Assembly: GCA_946480785.1 (NCBI GenBank)
Contig: CAMLLD010000031.1
Coordinates: forward strand, 3,297 to 67,296
Direction of reading: 5' to 3'
Origin: an uncultured Blastocatellia bacterium
GTDB lineage: Bacteria > Acidobacteriota > Blastocatellia > Pyrinomonadales > Pyrinomonadaceae
Length of the DNA: 64,000 nt
The position numbers and the translations under genes were made by a program. The notes under the pieces are model-generated. The model saw nothing but the letters and a program-made list of their open reading frames with translations. It did no database searches and had not been told where the DNA came from. Positions within the stretch are counted from its first letter, which is position 1. Every line of letters starts with the position of its first letter. Shown piece after piece: positions 26,401 through 34,837 of this stretch.

Positions 26401-26706
26401 TACTTCAACTTCATTCTTTTCAAACTTCGCGAATCCCTTATCAGCTTCAACCGCGACAGTGTACCGTCCCGGCGGGAGGTTCAGGACTTTATACCGGCCA
26501 TTGCTGTCCGTGGTTGCCGTCTGCGCCGAGATCAAATTCGAACCCGACACTCTGACAGCAATACCCGGAACAGCGGCACCGGCAGAGTCGGTCACCGTCC
26601 CTTCAATTGAACCTGTCGTCGACGTCTGCGCTACCGCACTGCCAGCAAACAGCGCGAAGCACATCAGCAATGCCGACAAGCCAAAAAACTTAAAGACATT
26701 CTTCAT
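23500..26706 (-). CDS. Oar-like TonB-dependent outer-membrane receptor
   Basis: 1068 residues. Signal peptide (MKNVFKFFGLSALLMCFALF ... AVAQ), carboxypeptidase-regulatory beta-sandwich at about 30-110 (TDSAGAAVPGIAVRVSG; DSNGRYKVLNLPPGRYTVAV), plug domain at about 135-235 (QRTVQGLYTIAPTVTRSGLRD; NNYILDGVNVTDPAFGGSGA; YGPEYGRSTGGIFNVITKSG) and a 22-strand-type beta barrel ending FRFGAKFTF with the aromatic last residue. This is the Oar/Cna-B form abundant in Acidobacteriota; the substrate (peptide, polysaccharide or metal complex) is unknown. Aspargine/Gly-rich long loops are typical. A TonB-C protein is encoded at 28319-29188. It carries its own terminator. Confidence 0.95.
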   Translation of the reverse strand: MKNVFKFFGLSALLMCFALFAGSAVAQTSTTGSIEGTVTDSAGAAVPGIAVRVSGSNLISAQTATTDSNGRYKVLNLPPGRYTVAVEADKGFAKFEKNEVEVNLSRTTSVEVQLQPAGAQATVTVTDTAGAAVDVSGTTTGSNVSSDQFSNFPTQRTVQGLYTIAPTVTRSGLRDATGRDRDPSVAGASGPENNYILDGVNVTDPAFGGSGANLPFEFVQEVEIKTGAYGPEYGRSTGGIFNVITKSGGNQFHGDVFGYGTTKSLVREVKNFPFTGSAFTGFSEADVGGDIGGPIVKDKLWFFGAFNPQRRNNYYSTQTFHLPVSNKVTIPFYAGKITWAVNSKNTFTASTFGDFTKIDGFLATLALNNVNGFGDDITAFQGRQETGGHNYAFRLNSTISSNFIAEISGGLHFQRANTIPRAIDKALVTDNFAVLKNGTVLTPVQTGVTCPAGACVGTGNIDFVDGRGGSLQRNFVRGPGFGLYGNQDRDRYEFSAHMQNIVGGDHTIKWGFEYNKNKYKIGTLSSGPAVTYGFTPGLGLTTTNGASNVTNGSRITNNWLVCTVLSGQITCPSAAGVVRAQAIPAATLAALGLTVNPTPTAITTAQAFGTPFIIRNTTRVRDFELVGSSYTNTESFYAGDDWKFAKNFQLSFGIRWDYQQAYSNNGSTYLKFNNFDDNAAPRFGFIWDFTGKGKGKVFANYAQFIETPIPLDLNIRSGGGDVQTDKNFNVDRLNAPAGSLIVPGVSTGATNLGSDATPPDPGLKPQSVYEYTAGFEYEIGHDVTIGTRGIYRAMRNVVEDGSFDDGDTYFIFNPGRLGPGTTEEAACSGGPGHAPQCFGRAQRFYRAVEFTATKRFTNNFQFIASYVYSSLIGNYEGLFRNDNGQSDPNITSLFDLQSLLNNTYGRLPNDRPHQFKFNGSYRTPWNLMLSGNFYAQSGVPFNQLIPHPIYGNNEGFGVQRGTAIIPTVQASEPGFPNVVESVGSDRSPRTMNLDLGVYYPIKVGEGKELRFSGDWFNVFNSQRAVTLDQTFTINSGVAGVPPVANPFYGSALLVQPPSSFRFGAKFTF

Positions 26707-27011
26707 TTTCTGCTTTCCTTTCTTGAACTAGACAAAGGTGCGGCCTCCCCTCCTGTGTTTGAAAATCACCCTTTTTTGTTGGCAGCACCGAAGAATTCCG
26801 AAACGAGCGGCTTAAAAAGAGGCCTCGTCGGCGGCAATTTGGCAAATGCCATGCCCACATCCCCGGCTCTGGGTTTTCTGCAAAATTTCACCAGTTGCGG
26901 GCGATTAGCCGCGACGGCCCGTGGAGTCTTAATCCAAAAAAATGGGAAAATCCAGAAATTTCAACCGGGGCCACCGGTTTCGGAAGAAGCCTGTTATATA
27001 GTTAGGACTCG
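26707..27011. other. 305-base divergent intergenic region
   Basis: Holds the leaders and promoters of the receptor (minus) and of the HD phosphohydrolase (plus). A TTATAT at 26994-26999 may be the -10 of the latter, without a convincing -35. An open plus-strand frame here lacks a ribosome site and any recognisable sequence. No riboswitch or RNA family was recognised. Confidence 0.5.
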
Positions 27012-28322
27012 ATGGCAGAACGCATCTATCGCGATCCTGTTCACAACATCATCCGGTTGCGAACCGATTCGGACGAAGGCGAGCTGATGATGCGCTTGAT
27101 CGACGCCGCGGAGTTTCAACGTCTGCGTCGCATCAAGCAACTCGGTCTTGGTCTATACACCTATCAAGGCGCGGAACACTCTCGCTTCACCCATTCACTC
27201 GGCGCGTTTCATCTCATGACGCGCGTGCTCGATCGTCTCAGTGAAAGACATGCGATCGATCCGCGCGATCGAGTCGCAGCGCTCGCCGCTGCGTTACTTC
27301 ACGACGTGGGCCATGGTTCGTTTTCACATGTAATGGAGAAGTTGATCGGGTTTCATCACGAACAACGCACGGTCCAGGTGATCCGCGACGAGCAGACTGA
27401 GATCGGCGCGTTGCTCAAATCCTTCTCTTCGGATCTGCCGGACAAGGTCGCAGCGATCATTGAAGGAACATTTAGACCATCAGCGCTCGCGCAACTCGTC
27501 TCGTCACAACTCGACGTCGATCGCATGGACTACCTCTTGCGCGACTCGCTGATGACCGGCGCGAAGTATGGCATCTACGATCTCGAGTGGATCATCAACG
27601 CACTCGCGATCGACGAAGCAGCGGATCGCATTTACGTCGAAGCGCGCGGCGTGTACGCCGTCGAAGAATATTTGCAGGCGCGTTACTACATGTTTCGGCA
27701 AGTCTATTTTCATCGCACGCTGCGCTCGGCTGAAGCGGCGTTGCGTTCGATCATTCGTCGCGCGCTGCGACTGCTCGAAGCGGGCGAAGAAGTTTGGTAC
27801 GCGCCGCGCACTCCTTTCGAAAAGATCCTGCGACGTGAAGAGTTGTCGATCACAGAACACTTGCAAATCGACGATTCTGATTTTGTGTTCCATGTGAAGC
27901 AGTGGCAGGACTCGAGCGATCCGATCCTGAGCGATCTCAGCCGGCGCTTTACTGCGCGACGGCTCTTCAAAGCGATCGATCTCGACATGCCGCACGAGCA
28001 GCAAGCCGAGTTTCTTTTGTCGGCGCGAAAGATCGTGGAGCAAGCGGGTTTCGATCCTGAGTATTATTTTGTCGAAGACCGCGCGAGCGATCTGCCTTAT
28101 TACAACTACTACGCGGCGCAGAAGGCGGAACCGAAGACGCACATCTACGTTGAGAGTGGTTACGCTGCGCCGCAGATTCGCGAGATCAGTGAAGTCAGCA
28201 ACGTGGTGAGAGGTCTGCAACAACCTTACGAACTTCATCGCATCTGTTTTCCCGCAGAGGTCAAGACAGAAGTGTACGAGCTTTATCACCGCGGCGGCGC
28301 GGCGAAACAAACTGTCGGATGA
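27012..28322 (+). CDS. HD-domain phosphohydrolase (COG1078, dGTPase/SAMHD1-like)
   Basis: 436 residues. HD motif in order: [12 protein letters not shown] (first His) near 55, [12 protein letters not shown] (HD plus the two extra His of the dNTPase type) near 95, and the metal Asp in [16 protein letters not shown] near 165. This HxxxHD...D arrangement belongs to the COG1078 family of dNTP triphosphohydrolases and (p)ppGpp-like hydrolases; substrate not determinable from sequence. The second half is helical with conserved aromatic residues. It overlaps the following TonB-like gene by 4 bases, so the two are co-translated. Confidence 0.9.
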   Translation: MAERIYRDPVHNIIRLRTDSDEGELMMRLIDAAEFQRLRRIKQLGLGLYTYQGAEHSRFTHSLGAFHLMTRVLDRLSERHAIDPRDRVAALAAALLHDVGHGSFSHVMEKLIGFHHEQRTVQVIRDEQTEIGALLKSFSSDLPDKVAAIIEGTFRPSALAQLVSSQLDVDRMDYLLRDSLMTGAKYGIYDLEWIINALAIDEAADRIYVEARGVYAVEEYLQARYYMFRQVYFHRTLRSAEAALRSIIRRALRLLEAGEEVWYAPRTPFEKILRREELSITEHLQIDDSDFVFHVKQWQDSSDPILSDLSRRFTARRLFKAIDLDMPHEQQAEFLLSARKIVEQAGFDPEYYFVEDRASDLPYYNYYAAQKAEPKTHIYVESGYAAPQIREISEVSNVVRGLQQPYELHRICFPAEVKTEVYELYHRGGAAKQTVG

Positions 28323-29188
28323 TCCGTTTTATCTGCGCCATCTGTGGTCTGCTGTTTTTGGTGGCGAACTGCTCCGCGCGCGATAGCGTGAGCGTGCTCG
28401 ACTTCGGCTCGACGGAGGCGGGCAAGGCAGTGGCGGAAAAACTTCGCGCGCAGTTTCGCGCGGCCGGAGATTTTCTCGTCGCTGACGCTGATTTAACGCG
28501 CTCGGCGGCGATGGGAAGTGGTTATGCCGGTTCGCTCAATCTCAGCGTGAATGAAGCGCGCGATTTGGGCGCGTCGCTCGCAACTGATTTCTATCTGCTC
28601 GGAGACGCGCAGATCTTACGGCGCTCGTCGTTTGAAAAGCCGGTGTACTACGAGGCTTATTGCTCGGTGTTTGTCGTCAGCTCGCGCACCGGCCGCTTGC
28701 TGGAGTGGGAGCGTCCGAGTTTCAATAGCGACCAGGCCGGCAAAGCTAACGACCTGTTGCTGGAACATCTAATCGCCCTCTCCCAAAAATTGTTGGTCGT
28801 GATGCGTCGCGCGAGTGAAGATGAACGCATCCAACGCACTGTTGTTCCGACGTCTCCCGTTCCGTTGATTGAAGAAGCGCCTGATGACGATCAAGCCGCC
28901 GCAGCGCAGGGCTTGCGCTTGCCGCGGCCTTATCGACGTTTGCGCCCGGAGTATCCGAAGACCGCTGCGCTCGCCGAGGCTGAAGCTACGGTTGACGTCG
29001 CGGTCGAGATAGGCGCGGATGGAGAAGTTGGTGACGTGCAGGTTGTTCGTTGGGCGGGATTCGGGCTCGATGAGGCGACGGTCGCGACGGTGCGACAGAT
29101 GCATTTTTTTCCGGCGATAAGAAATGGAACGGCGATTCCGCTGCGCGTGCTGCTGAGATACAACTTTCGTAAGCCGCCGAAAGAGTAA
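28319..29188 (+). CDS. Secreted protein with TonB C-terminal domain
   Basis: 289 residues. A signal peptide ([16 protein letters not shown]; a lipobox-like VANCS places a Cys at about residue 18, so it may be lipoprotein), a central alpha/beta domain at about 25-165 reminiscent of FlgO/GNA1162-type proteins ([38 protein letters not shown]) and a TonB-C domain in the last 80 residues ([40 protein letters not shown]). A canonical TonB has an N-terminal membrane helix and proline-rich spacer, both missing here, so this is not a standard energy transducer. It starts inside the end of the upstream HD gene. Confidence 0.8.
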   Translation: MIRFICAICGLLFLVANCSARDSVSVLDFGSTEAGKAVAEKLRAQFRAAGDFLVADADLTRSAAMGSGYAGSLNLSVNEARDLGASLATDFYLLGDAQILRRSSFEKPVYYEAYCSVFVVSSRTGRLLEWERPSFNSDQAGKANDLLLEHLIALSQKLLVVMRRASEDERIQRTVVPTSPVPLIEEAPDDDQAAAAQGLRLPRPYRRLRPEYPKTAALAEAEATVDVAVEIGADGEVGDVQVVRWAGFGLDEATVATVRQMHFFPAIRNGTAIPLRVLLRYNFRKPPKE

Positions 29189-30490
29189 GTGGTGAAGAGA
29201 AGTTATAAATCATTCGTGTTAGTGCTTGCGCTGGTCGTGAGTCTCCTCGCGCCGCTCGCGCTGCCGCTGAGCTCGCGCGCGCATTACGACGACGCAAGAC
29301 TCGTTTCCACCACTACGGCTGAAGGACGTCTCGCCGTGTTCGACGACATCTGGGAAACGATCGAAGATCGTTACTACGATCCGCGTTTCAACGGCGTGAA
29401 TTGGCAAGCGAAACGTATTTCGTTTCGTCCGGCTGCGGCGAAGGCCACGAGCACGCACGAGTTTTACGAATTGATGCGCCAGATGATCGCGTCGCTACGA
29501 GACGCGCACACGCGCGTGTATTCGCCGGATGAAAAGTTTGACTGGTGGAACCCGCGTTTTGTGACAGTTGGTTTAGGAGTGCGTGAGATCGGCAACGTGC
29601 CCGTCGTCGTGCAGGTTGAACCAAACTCCGCTGCTGCTAAAACGGACATCCGCGCCGGAGATGTGATCGTTAGTATCGACAATGTTCCGGTTGCGAAGTT
29701 TATCGAGCAACGGCTCGCGAATGCCGGCGCGGGTGTTGACGAGCGCACGCGTTATCGATCGGTGGCGAGTATGTTTGATGGTCCAGCCGGTACTTCGGTG
29801 AAAGTCGGGTGGTCCACGCAGGACGGAAAAGTTAAGTCGGCAGTTTTGCAACGCTACTGGACGCAGCGAGAACTCGGCTTCTCGATGCAGCGAAAAGGAA
29901 AACTCGCGATCTTGCGGATCGATGCGTTCACGCAAAGTGTCGCGCTCGATTTTTCGAAGGCGTTGCCGTCGGCGCTTGAGGGCGCTGAAGGGATCGTGCT
30001 GGATCTGCGCGCGAATGGTGGCGGCGACGCGGAAGCGATGGCCGACGTGGCTTCGCTGTTTCTCGACGACGGGATAAATCTCGGTCGCTTCGCCGATCGC
30101 TCGGGCGCTGCGTTTGAACTGCAAACTTATTCGAAGCGCTTGTGGCGTGTGCCGCAGTTGTCGCAGATCAAACTCCCGCTCGTGGTGTTGACGAGTGAAA
30201 GCACTTCGAGTGCGGCGGAGATCATGGTGGCGGCGTTGCAGGCGCGGCGGCGCGCGCGCGTGATCGGCTCCGGCACGTGCGGCTGCGTGCTCGCGATTCG
30301 AACCAGACACGCGCTGCCCGATGGCGGCGTGTTGGACGTGAGCGAGTTTGATTACCGCACCGCGAGCGGCGCTCGTCTTCAGGACGTCGGCATAACCCCC
30401 GACGAATTCACCCGCATCACCCGCTCCGACATCTACTCCCACCGCGACCCCACATTCAACGCCGCGAAGAAGTTTTTGGAAAGTCACTAG
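29189..30490 (+). CDS. S41-family C-terminal processing peptidase with PDZ domain
   Basis: 433 residues. Signal peptide at about 1-30 (SFVLVLALVVSLLAPLALPL). An N-terminal helical domain (VFDDIWETIEDRYYDPRFNG), a PDZ domain near 120-205 (AAAKTDIRAGDVIVSIDNVPV), then the Tail-specific protease core (GVVLDLRANGGGDAEAMAD) with the catalytic Ser in TSESTSSAAEIM and the lysine region replaced by Ala/Arg residues (AALQARRRARVIGSGT); the Ser/Lys dyad Lys is not obvious, as in tricorn-core-like members. Processes periplasmic proteins. Start GTG 29189; GTG 29192 is an alternative. It is the third gene of the operon from 27012. Confidence 0.85.
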   Translation: MVKRSYKSFVLVLALVVSLLAPLALPLSSRAHYDDARLVSTTTAEGRLAVFDDIWETIEDRYYDPRFNGVNWQAKRISFRPAAAKATSTHEFYELMRQMIASLRDAHTRVYSPDEKFDWWNPRFVTVGLGVREIGNVPVVVQVEPNSAAAKTDIRAGDVIVSIDNVPVAKFIEQRLANAGAGVDERTRYRSVASMFDGPAGTSVKVGWSTQDGKVKSAVLQRYWTQRELGFSMQRKGKLAILRIDAFTQSVALDFSKALPSALEGAEGIVLDLRANGGGDAEAMADVASLFLDDGINLGRFADRSGAAFELQTYSKRLWRVPQLSQIKLPLVVLTSESTSSAAEIMVAALQARRRARVIGSGTCGCVLAIRTRHALPDGGVLDVSEFDYRTASGARLQDVGITPDEFTRITRSDIYSHRDPTFNAAKKFLESH

Positions 30491-30536
30491 CCACTACACC
30501 ACGTGCGCCTACGCCGAAGGCGTTCGCTAATTGCAG

Positions 30537-30686
30537 CCCAGGGTTGCTTCAACCCTGGGGTCCACGTTCCGGAAGATCGCAACTCTGAAAGAGTTGGCCA
30601 ACGCTTTCAGCGTTGCAACGCTATTTCTATCGGTGACCCAGGGTTGCGACAACCCCTGGGCTGTAACTCGCTAACGCTTTCAGCGT
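30537..30686. repeat. Cluster of alternating palindromic repeats (REP-like)
   Basis: Two types of palindromes alternate: type A, CCCAGGGTTG-3-CAACCCTGGG at 30537-30559 and again at 30637-30660 (the second with an extra C); type B, a short AAC-stem-AGCGTT form: AACTCT-GAA-AGAGTT at 30581-30595, AACGCTTTCAGCGTT at 30600-30614, and TAACGCTTTCAGCGTAA at 30671-30687. Regular alternation of GC-rich and AACGCT palindromes between genes is the layout of BIME-like bacterial interspersed mosaic elements. Confidence 0.85.
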
Positions 30687-30697
30687 AAGATGGCGGC

Positions 30698-31939
30698 ATG
30701 CTCTACCTGTCGCAGGTGTTGGGTCGCCCGATACGCGACCTCGAAGGGGAACGTGTGGCTACCGTGAAGGATGTGATCGTCCGCCTCGGCGAGGAGGACC
30801 ATCCGCCGGTCACGGGTCTCGTCGCGCGTTACCGGCGCCGCGACTTTTTCCTATCGCGCTGGCGCATCACCGAGTTGAACCAAAACGGCGTGCGTCTCAA
30901 CTCCGACATACTCGATCTGCGGCCGTTCGTCCGCCGCGAAAGCGAAGTGCTGCTCGCGCGCGACGTGCTCGACAAACAACTGATCGACGTCGACGGCAAA
31001 CGCGTGGTCCGTGTCAACGACGTGCAAATCATCGAAGCCGCCGGCGAGTGGCGCGTCACAGGCGCCGACGTGAGTCTGCAGGGTCTTTGGCGACGTCTCG
31101 CGCCCGCGCGTTTTGTCGGCACTCGCAGACCCGTCGAAGTACTCGACTGGGCCGACGTCGGCTATCTCGCCACTGACGCAGCCACAGTGCAGTTGAAATC
31201 TTCGAGCGACAAACTCGCGCGACTGCACCCGGTCGAGATCGCGCGTCTCGCCGAAGCACTCTCGTATCATCACGGCTCCGAAGTCGTCGAATCACTCGAC
31301 GACGAGACCGCCGCCGAAACACTCGAAGAGATGCCCGCCGAGCACCAGGCGCGCATCCTCGGCGACATGGACCAGGAACGCGCCGCCGACATTCTCGAAT
31401 GGATGTCGCCGGACGAAGCCGCCGACGTGCTCGGCGATCTGCCCGAAGAGAAAGCCGAAGAGCTGCTCGGCCTGATGGAAGACGAGGAACAAGCCGACGT
31501 CGCCGAGTTGCTGCCTTACGAAGACGACACGGCCGGCGGCTTGATGACCACGGAGTTTGTGACGCTGCCGCGCGAACTCACGGTCGGCGAAGCGCTCGCG
31601 CGTCTGCGCGAAATGGCGGAGACGCCGAACATGATTTACTACCTCTACGTCGTGAAGGAAGAGAACTCGTGGCAGCTCTGCGGCGTGATCGCGTTGCGCA
31701 GTCTGATTCTCGCGGATCCGTCGATGCCGCTCGAAGACGTGATGCGCGCCGACATCCAAAGCGCCGATCCGCACGAGCCGGCGCGCGAAGTCGCGCAGCG
31801 CATGGCGGAATATAACCTGCTCGCGCTTCCCGTAGTTGATGAGTCAGGAGATATACTCGGCATCATCACGGTAGACGACGCGATGGAGATCCTGCTGCCG
31901 AAAGATTGGCGGCAACGTCTGCCGCGTTTGTTAGGTTGA
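30698..31939 (+). CDS. Soluble PRC-barrel / MgtE N-domain / CBS protein
   Basis: 413 residues: PRC-barrel-like repeats at about 1-55 (YLSQVLGRPIRDLEGERVATVKD) and 85-140 (QLIDVDGKRVVRVNDV), an MgtE_N right-handed superhelical domain at about 165-270 (ARLHPVEIARLAEALSYHHGS; EMPAEHQARILGDMDQERAADI; WMSPDEAADVLGDLPEEKAE) and two CBS motifs at about 285-405 (VTLPRELTVGEALARLREM; DPHEPAREVAQRMAEYNLLAL). MgtE magnesium channels carry MgtE_N-CBS plus five membrane helices; here the helices are absent. Sitting just before the NRAMP gene, it may be a regulatory sensor for divalent-metal uptake. 40 bases separate the two. Confidence 0.88.
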   Translation: MLYLSQVLGRPIRDLEGERVATVKDVIVRLGEEDHPPVTGLVARYRRRDFFLSRWRITELNQNGVRLNSDILDLRPFVRRESEVLLARDVLDKQLIDVDGKRVVRVNDVQIIEAAGEWRVTGADVSLQGLWRRLAPARFVGTRRPVEVLDWADVGYLATDAATVQLKSSSDKLARLHPVEIARLAEALSYHHGSEVVESLDDETAAETLEEMPAEHQARILGDMDQERAADILEWMSPDEAADVLGDLPEEKAEELLGLMEDEEQADVAELLPYEDDTAGGLMTTEFVTLPRELTVGEALARLREMAETPNMIYYLYVVKEENSWQLCGVIALRSLILADPSMPLEDVMRADIQSADPHEPAREVAQRMAEYNLLALPVVDESGDILGIITVDDAMEILLPKDWRQRLPRLLG

Positions 31940-31978
31940 AGCGCACACAACCAAAGATGAAGGACGGAGAACCTCCAA

Positions 31979-33298
31979 GTGGCCGAATCACGAGCAGCAG
32001 TCAGAGCTGCGGGACGCCGATTAATGCGGCGTGGCGCTCATGGCGTGCGGCGCACGGTTGCGCGCCGCAAGCGGCTGCTCGCGTTCCTCGCGATTCTCGG
32101 TCCCGGCATGATCACCGCGAACGCCGGCAATGACGCGGGCGGCATCGCGACCTTCGCTTCCGTAGGCGCCGAGTTTGGTTATTCCCTCCTCTGGATTCTC
32201 ATTCCCATCGCTATCAGTCTCGGGATCGTGCAGGAGATGTGCGCGCGCATGGGCGCGGTCACAGGCAAAGGACTCTCAGATCTAATTCGCGAGCGTTTCG
32301 GTGTGCGCTGGACGGCGCTCGTCATGCTCGCACTTTTGATCGCCAACGCTGGGGTGACTGTTTCCGAGTTCGTCGGCATCGCCGCCGCCGCGGAATTGTT
32401 CGGCGTCTCGCGTTTCATCGCCGTGCCGCTCGCGGCGATTCTCGTGTGGTGGCTGGTGGCGAAGGGCTCGTACAAGAAAGTCGAGAAGGCGTTTCTAATG
32501 ATGTCGCTCGTCTTTCTCGGCTACATCGTTTCCGCATTTCTTTCCCGACCGAATTGGACCGCAGTCGGCGTCGGCCTCGTGAAGCCCACGCTGCGATTCG
32601 AACACGCTTTCGTCTTCACACTCGTTGCCGTTATCGGTACGACGATCTCGCCGTACATGCAGGTCTACGTGCAATCGTCTGTGGTGGAGAAAGGCGTCAC
32701 TGCCGACAACTATTCAGAGACGAAGACCGACGTCTGGGTGGGAACGATCTTCGCTATCCTGATCGTGTTCTTCATCGTCGTCTCGACCGCGGCCACGCTG
32801 CACCAATCCGGAACTCAGATCGCAACCGCGGCCGATGCAGCGCGCGCTTTGCGCCCACTCGCCGGCCGTTACGCAGAGGTGCTTTTCGGCGTGGGACTCT
32901 TCGGCGCGTCGATGCTGGCCGCGGGAGTGTTGCCGCTCGCGACTGCTTATTCGATCAGCGAAGCACTCGGTTTCGAGAAAGGCGTCTCGCACAGTTTTCG
33001 TGAAGCGCCGATATTTCTCGGCACGTTTACGTTCCTCGTCGCGGTCGGCGCGGCCATCGCCGTGATCCCGAACCTGCCACTGTTTCGCGTGCTGCTGGTG
33101 ACGCAAGTCATCAATGGCCTGCTGCTGCCGTTCGTCCTCTTCGCGATTCTCAAACTGGTAAACAACCGCGAACTGATGGGCACGAAGGTCAATGGACCAA
33201 TCTACAACCTCGCGGCCTGGGTCACGGCCATCGTCGTGACGGTCCTTTCGGTCCTTTATATCGCGATGACTATTTTCCCGGGGCTCGTGCGTTTGTGA
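31979..33298 (+). CDS. NRAMP-family divalent metal transporter
   Basis: Imports Mn2+ or Fe2+ (in some groups Mg2+) with protons. 439 residues with a basic cytoplasmic start and about 11 membrane helices. TM1 carries GPGMITANAGNDAGGIATF in place of the canonical DPGN motif (Asp replaced: NAGND), TM6 has MAAGVLPLATAYSISE-type sequence and lacks the usual MPH triad. This altered TM1/TM6 is characteristic of NRAMP-related transporters (NRMT-like) that may move other ions such as Mg2+ or Al3+. Start GTG 31979. It is paired with the MgtE_N/CBS gene upstream and MscS downstream. Confidence 0.9.
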   Translation: MAESRAAVRAAGRRLMRRGAHGVRRTVARRKRLLAFLAILGPGMITANAGNDAGGIATFASVGAEFGYSLLWILIPIAISLGIVQEMCARMGAVTGKGLSDLIRERFGVRWTALVMLALLIANAGVTVSEFVGIAAAAELFGVSRFIAVPLAAILVWWLVAKGSYKKVEKAFLMMSLVFLGYIVSAFLSRPNWTAVGVGLVKPTLRFEHAFVFTLVAVIGTTISPYMQVYVQSSVVEKGVTADNYSETKTDVWVGTIFAILIVFFIVVSTAATLHQSGTQIATAADAARALRPLAGRYAEVLFGVGLFGASMLAAGVLPLATAYSISEALGFEKGVSHSFREAPIFLGTFTFLVAVGAAIAVIPNLPLFRVLLVTQVINGLLLPFVLFAILKLVNNRELMGTKVNGPIYNLAAWVTAIVVTVLSVLYIAMTIFPGLVRL

Positions 33299-33311
33299 TA
33301 AAAATAGCGCG

Positions 33312-34802
33312 GTGTCGCGCCCTCGATTCACAAACAAACTGATTCTTTTCCTCGTCGCGCTGGTCGCAGCCCTGCTCGCCATCTACTTGTTCTGGTCCTT
33401 CGAGCAACCCATCAAGACGCTGCTCGAACACCGCATGGGCACGACGCCGTCGCCTTCGGCAGGCACGATCGTCAACGCTGTCAAGCTGCTGCTGATCGGC
33501 ATCCTGGCTTATCTGTTTGTTCGCGCCCTGAATGTCCTTTTCTTCGGACTCGCCTTCCGGCTCAAACGTATCGACGCACCGACGCTGATCCGCAACATCT
33601 TCACGATCGTCGCCTTCACGATCCTCTTTCTGATCGCGTTCACGTTTCTGTTTCCCGAAGTGAACCTCGGCGCGCTGTTCACGACCTCCGCCATCTTCGG
33701 CGTAATTCTCGGTCTCGCGCTCCAGGACACACTCGGCAACTTCTTCGCCGGCATCTCGCTGCAAGCCGACCGGCCGTTTCAGGTGGGCGACGTGATCGTC
33801 GTGGGCGCGGAGCGTCACACCGGCGTGGTCGAGGGAATCAGTTGGCGCGCGATCAAGATTCGCACGTTCCAGAATCACGTCGTGCTGATTGCCAACAGCA
33901 ACGCCGCGCGGGCGCCGATCGAGGTTTGCCCGCGCGATAACCTGAATGCGCGGATCGTCGTCTTTAATACTCTTTACACTGACTCACCCGCGAAGACGAT
34001 TCACGTCGTGCGTGAAGCAGTGCGCGAGGCGGAGAATGTCTCCAGCCGCGTCACACCAATCGTCAGAATCAAGAACCTCGGCGACAACGGCGTCGATTAC
34101 GAAGTGAAGTACTGGCTCGAGGATTACGCCAAATACAACGACACTGACGCCCTCGTCCGGCAGCGCATCTGGTACGCGTTTCGGCGCGCCGGTTTGAACT
34201 TCGCGTTTCCGACGCGCACGCTTTACGTCGAGCGGCCGAGTAAAGCGGCCCAGCGCGACGGTGACGGCGGCGCGATTGTCGAGCGGTTGTCGGCGGTCGA
34301 TATTTTTGCGCCGTTGTCGGTGGAAGAGACGGGAATGCTGGCGCAAGCGGCCGTCCGTCACGTGTTCGCGCCGGGCGAGATGGTGATTCGGGCCGGGGAT
34401 CCGGGCTCGTCGATGTTCGTGGTCCACAACGGCCGCGTTCGCGTGCAGGTGAATGAGAACGGCCGGCCGAGAGCGGTCGCTACGCTCAACGAAGGCGACT
34501 TCTTCGGCGAGATGGCCTTATTTACGGGCGAGCCGCGGACAGCGAACGTCGTCGCGCTCGAGGAAACCGAGGTGCTCGAAATCGGGCACGCCGCGATGAA
34601 ACGGGTCTTCGATACCAATCCCGACCTGGTCGAGTCGCTGAGTTTTATGAACGCCGGCAGGGCCTCGCCTCACAAGCCGACGCCGCAGCTCCGGAAACCG
34701 ACCCTTCGGCGGGTTTGCTCTCCGCTATCAAGCGCTTTTTCGGGATCTGAATCCACCCCAGCAACCCTCTTCGCGACCTACAAGAAGCCTTCTACTCACT
34801 AG
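33312..34802 (+). CDS. MscS-type mechanosensitive channel with cyclic-nucleotide-binding domain; probable frameshift near 34664
   Basis: 496 residues as read. Three membrane helices (about 7-26, 57-77, 95-118), the MscS pore and beta domain (GVILGLALQDTLGNFFAGISL; FQVGDVIVVG) to about 300, then a CRP/cNMP-binding domain at about 330-450 (RAGDPGSSMFVVHNG; GDFFGEMALFTG). After residue 448 the frame gives an unlikely tail (RASPHKPTPQLRKPTLRRV) running to 34802. A reading shifted one base, starting at 34664, gives LASQADAAAPETDPSAG then LLSAIKRFFGI and a stop at 34750, which looks like a real MscS-like C-terminus. So one base is missing in the GGG run near 34661. Start GTG 33312. Probably gates on osmotic or ligand signal. 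Confidence 0.85.
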   Translation: MSRPRFTNKLILFLVALVAALLAIYLFWSFEQPIKTLLEHRMGTTPSPSAGTIVNAVKLLLIGILAYLFVRALNVLFFGLAFRLKRIDAPTLIRNIFTIVAFTILFLIAFTFLFPEVNLGALFTTSAIFGVILGLALQDTLGNFFAGISLQADRPFQVGDVIVVGAERHTGVVEGISWRAIKIRTFQNHVVLIANSNAARAPIEVCPRDNLNARIVVFNTLYTDSPAKTIHVVREAVREAENVSSRVTPIVRIKNLGDNGVDYEVKYWLEDYAKYNDTDALVRQRIWYAFRRAGLNFAFPTRTLYVERPSKAAQRDGDGGAIVERLSAVDIFAPLSVEETGMLAQAAVRHVFAPGEMVIRAGDPGSSMFVVHNGRVRVQVNENGRPRAVATLNEGDFFGEMALFTGEPRTANVVALEETEVLEIGHAAMKRVFDTNPDLVESLSFMNAGRASPHKPTPQLRKPTLRRVCSPLSSAFSGSESTPATLFATYKKPSTH

Positions 34803-34831
34803 TTGACAACAAGGGACTCAAGGTTTATTAT
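34803..34831 (+). promoter_or_regulatory. Near-consensus sigma70 promoter of the proteostasis island
   Basis: TTGACA (34803-34808), exact 17-base spacer, then TATTAT (34826-34831). It lies about 90 bases before the first hsp20 ATG. No CIRCE (TTAGCACTC-N9-GAGTGCTAA) and no sigma32-type element were seen. Confidence 0.75.
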
Positions 34832-34837
34832 GCGGGC

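Noticed and set aside
26755..27087. Plus-strand frame before the HD phosphohydrolase
   Set aside because: Overlaps the start of a well-supported gene and has no recognisable product or ribosome site.
34664..34750. A separate small gene in the shifted frame after the MscS domain
   Set aside because: It begins without a start codon or ribosome site and reads as a continuation of the channel's C-terminus, so a frameshift is simpler.
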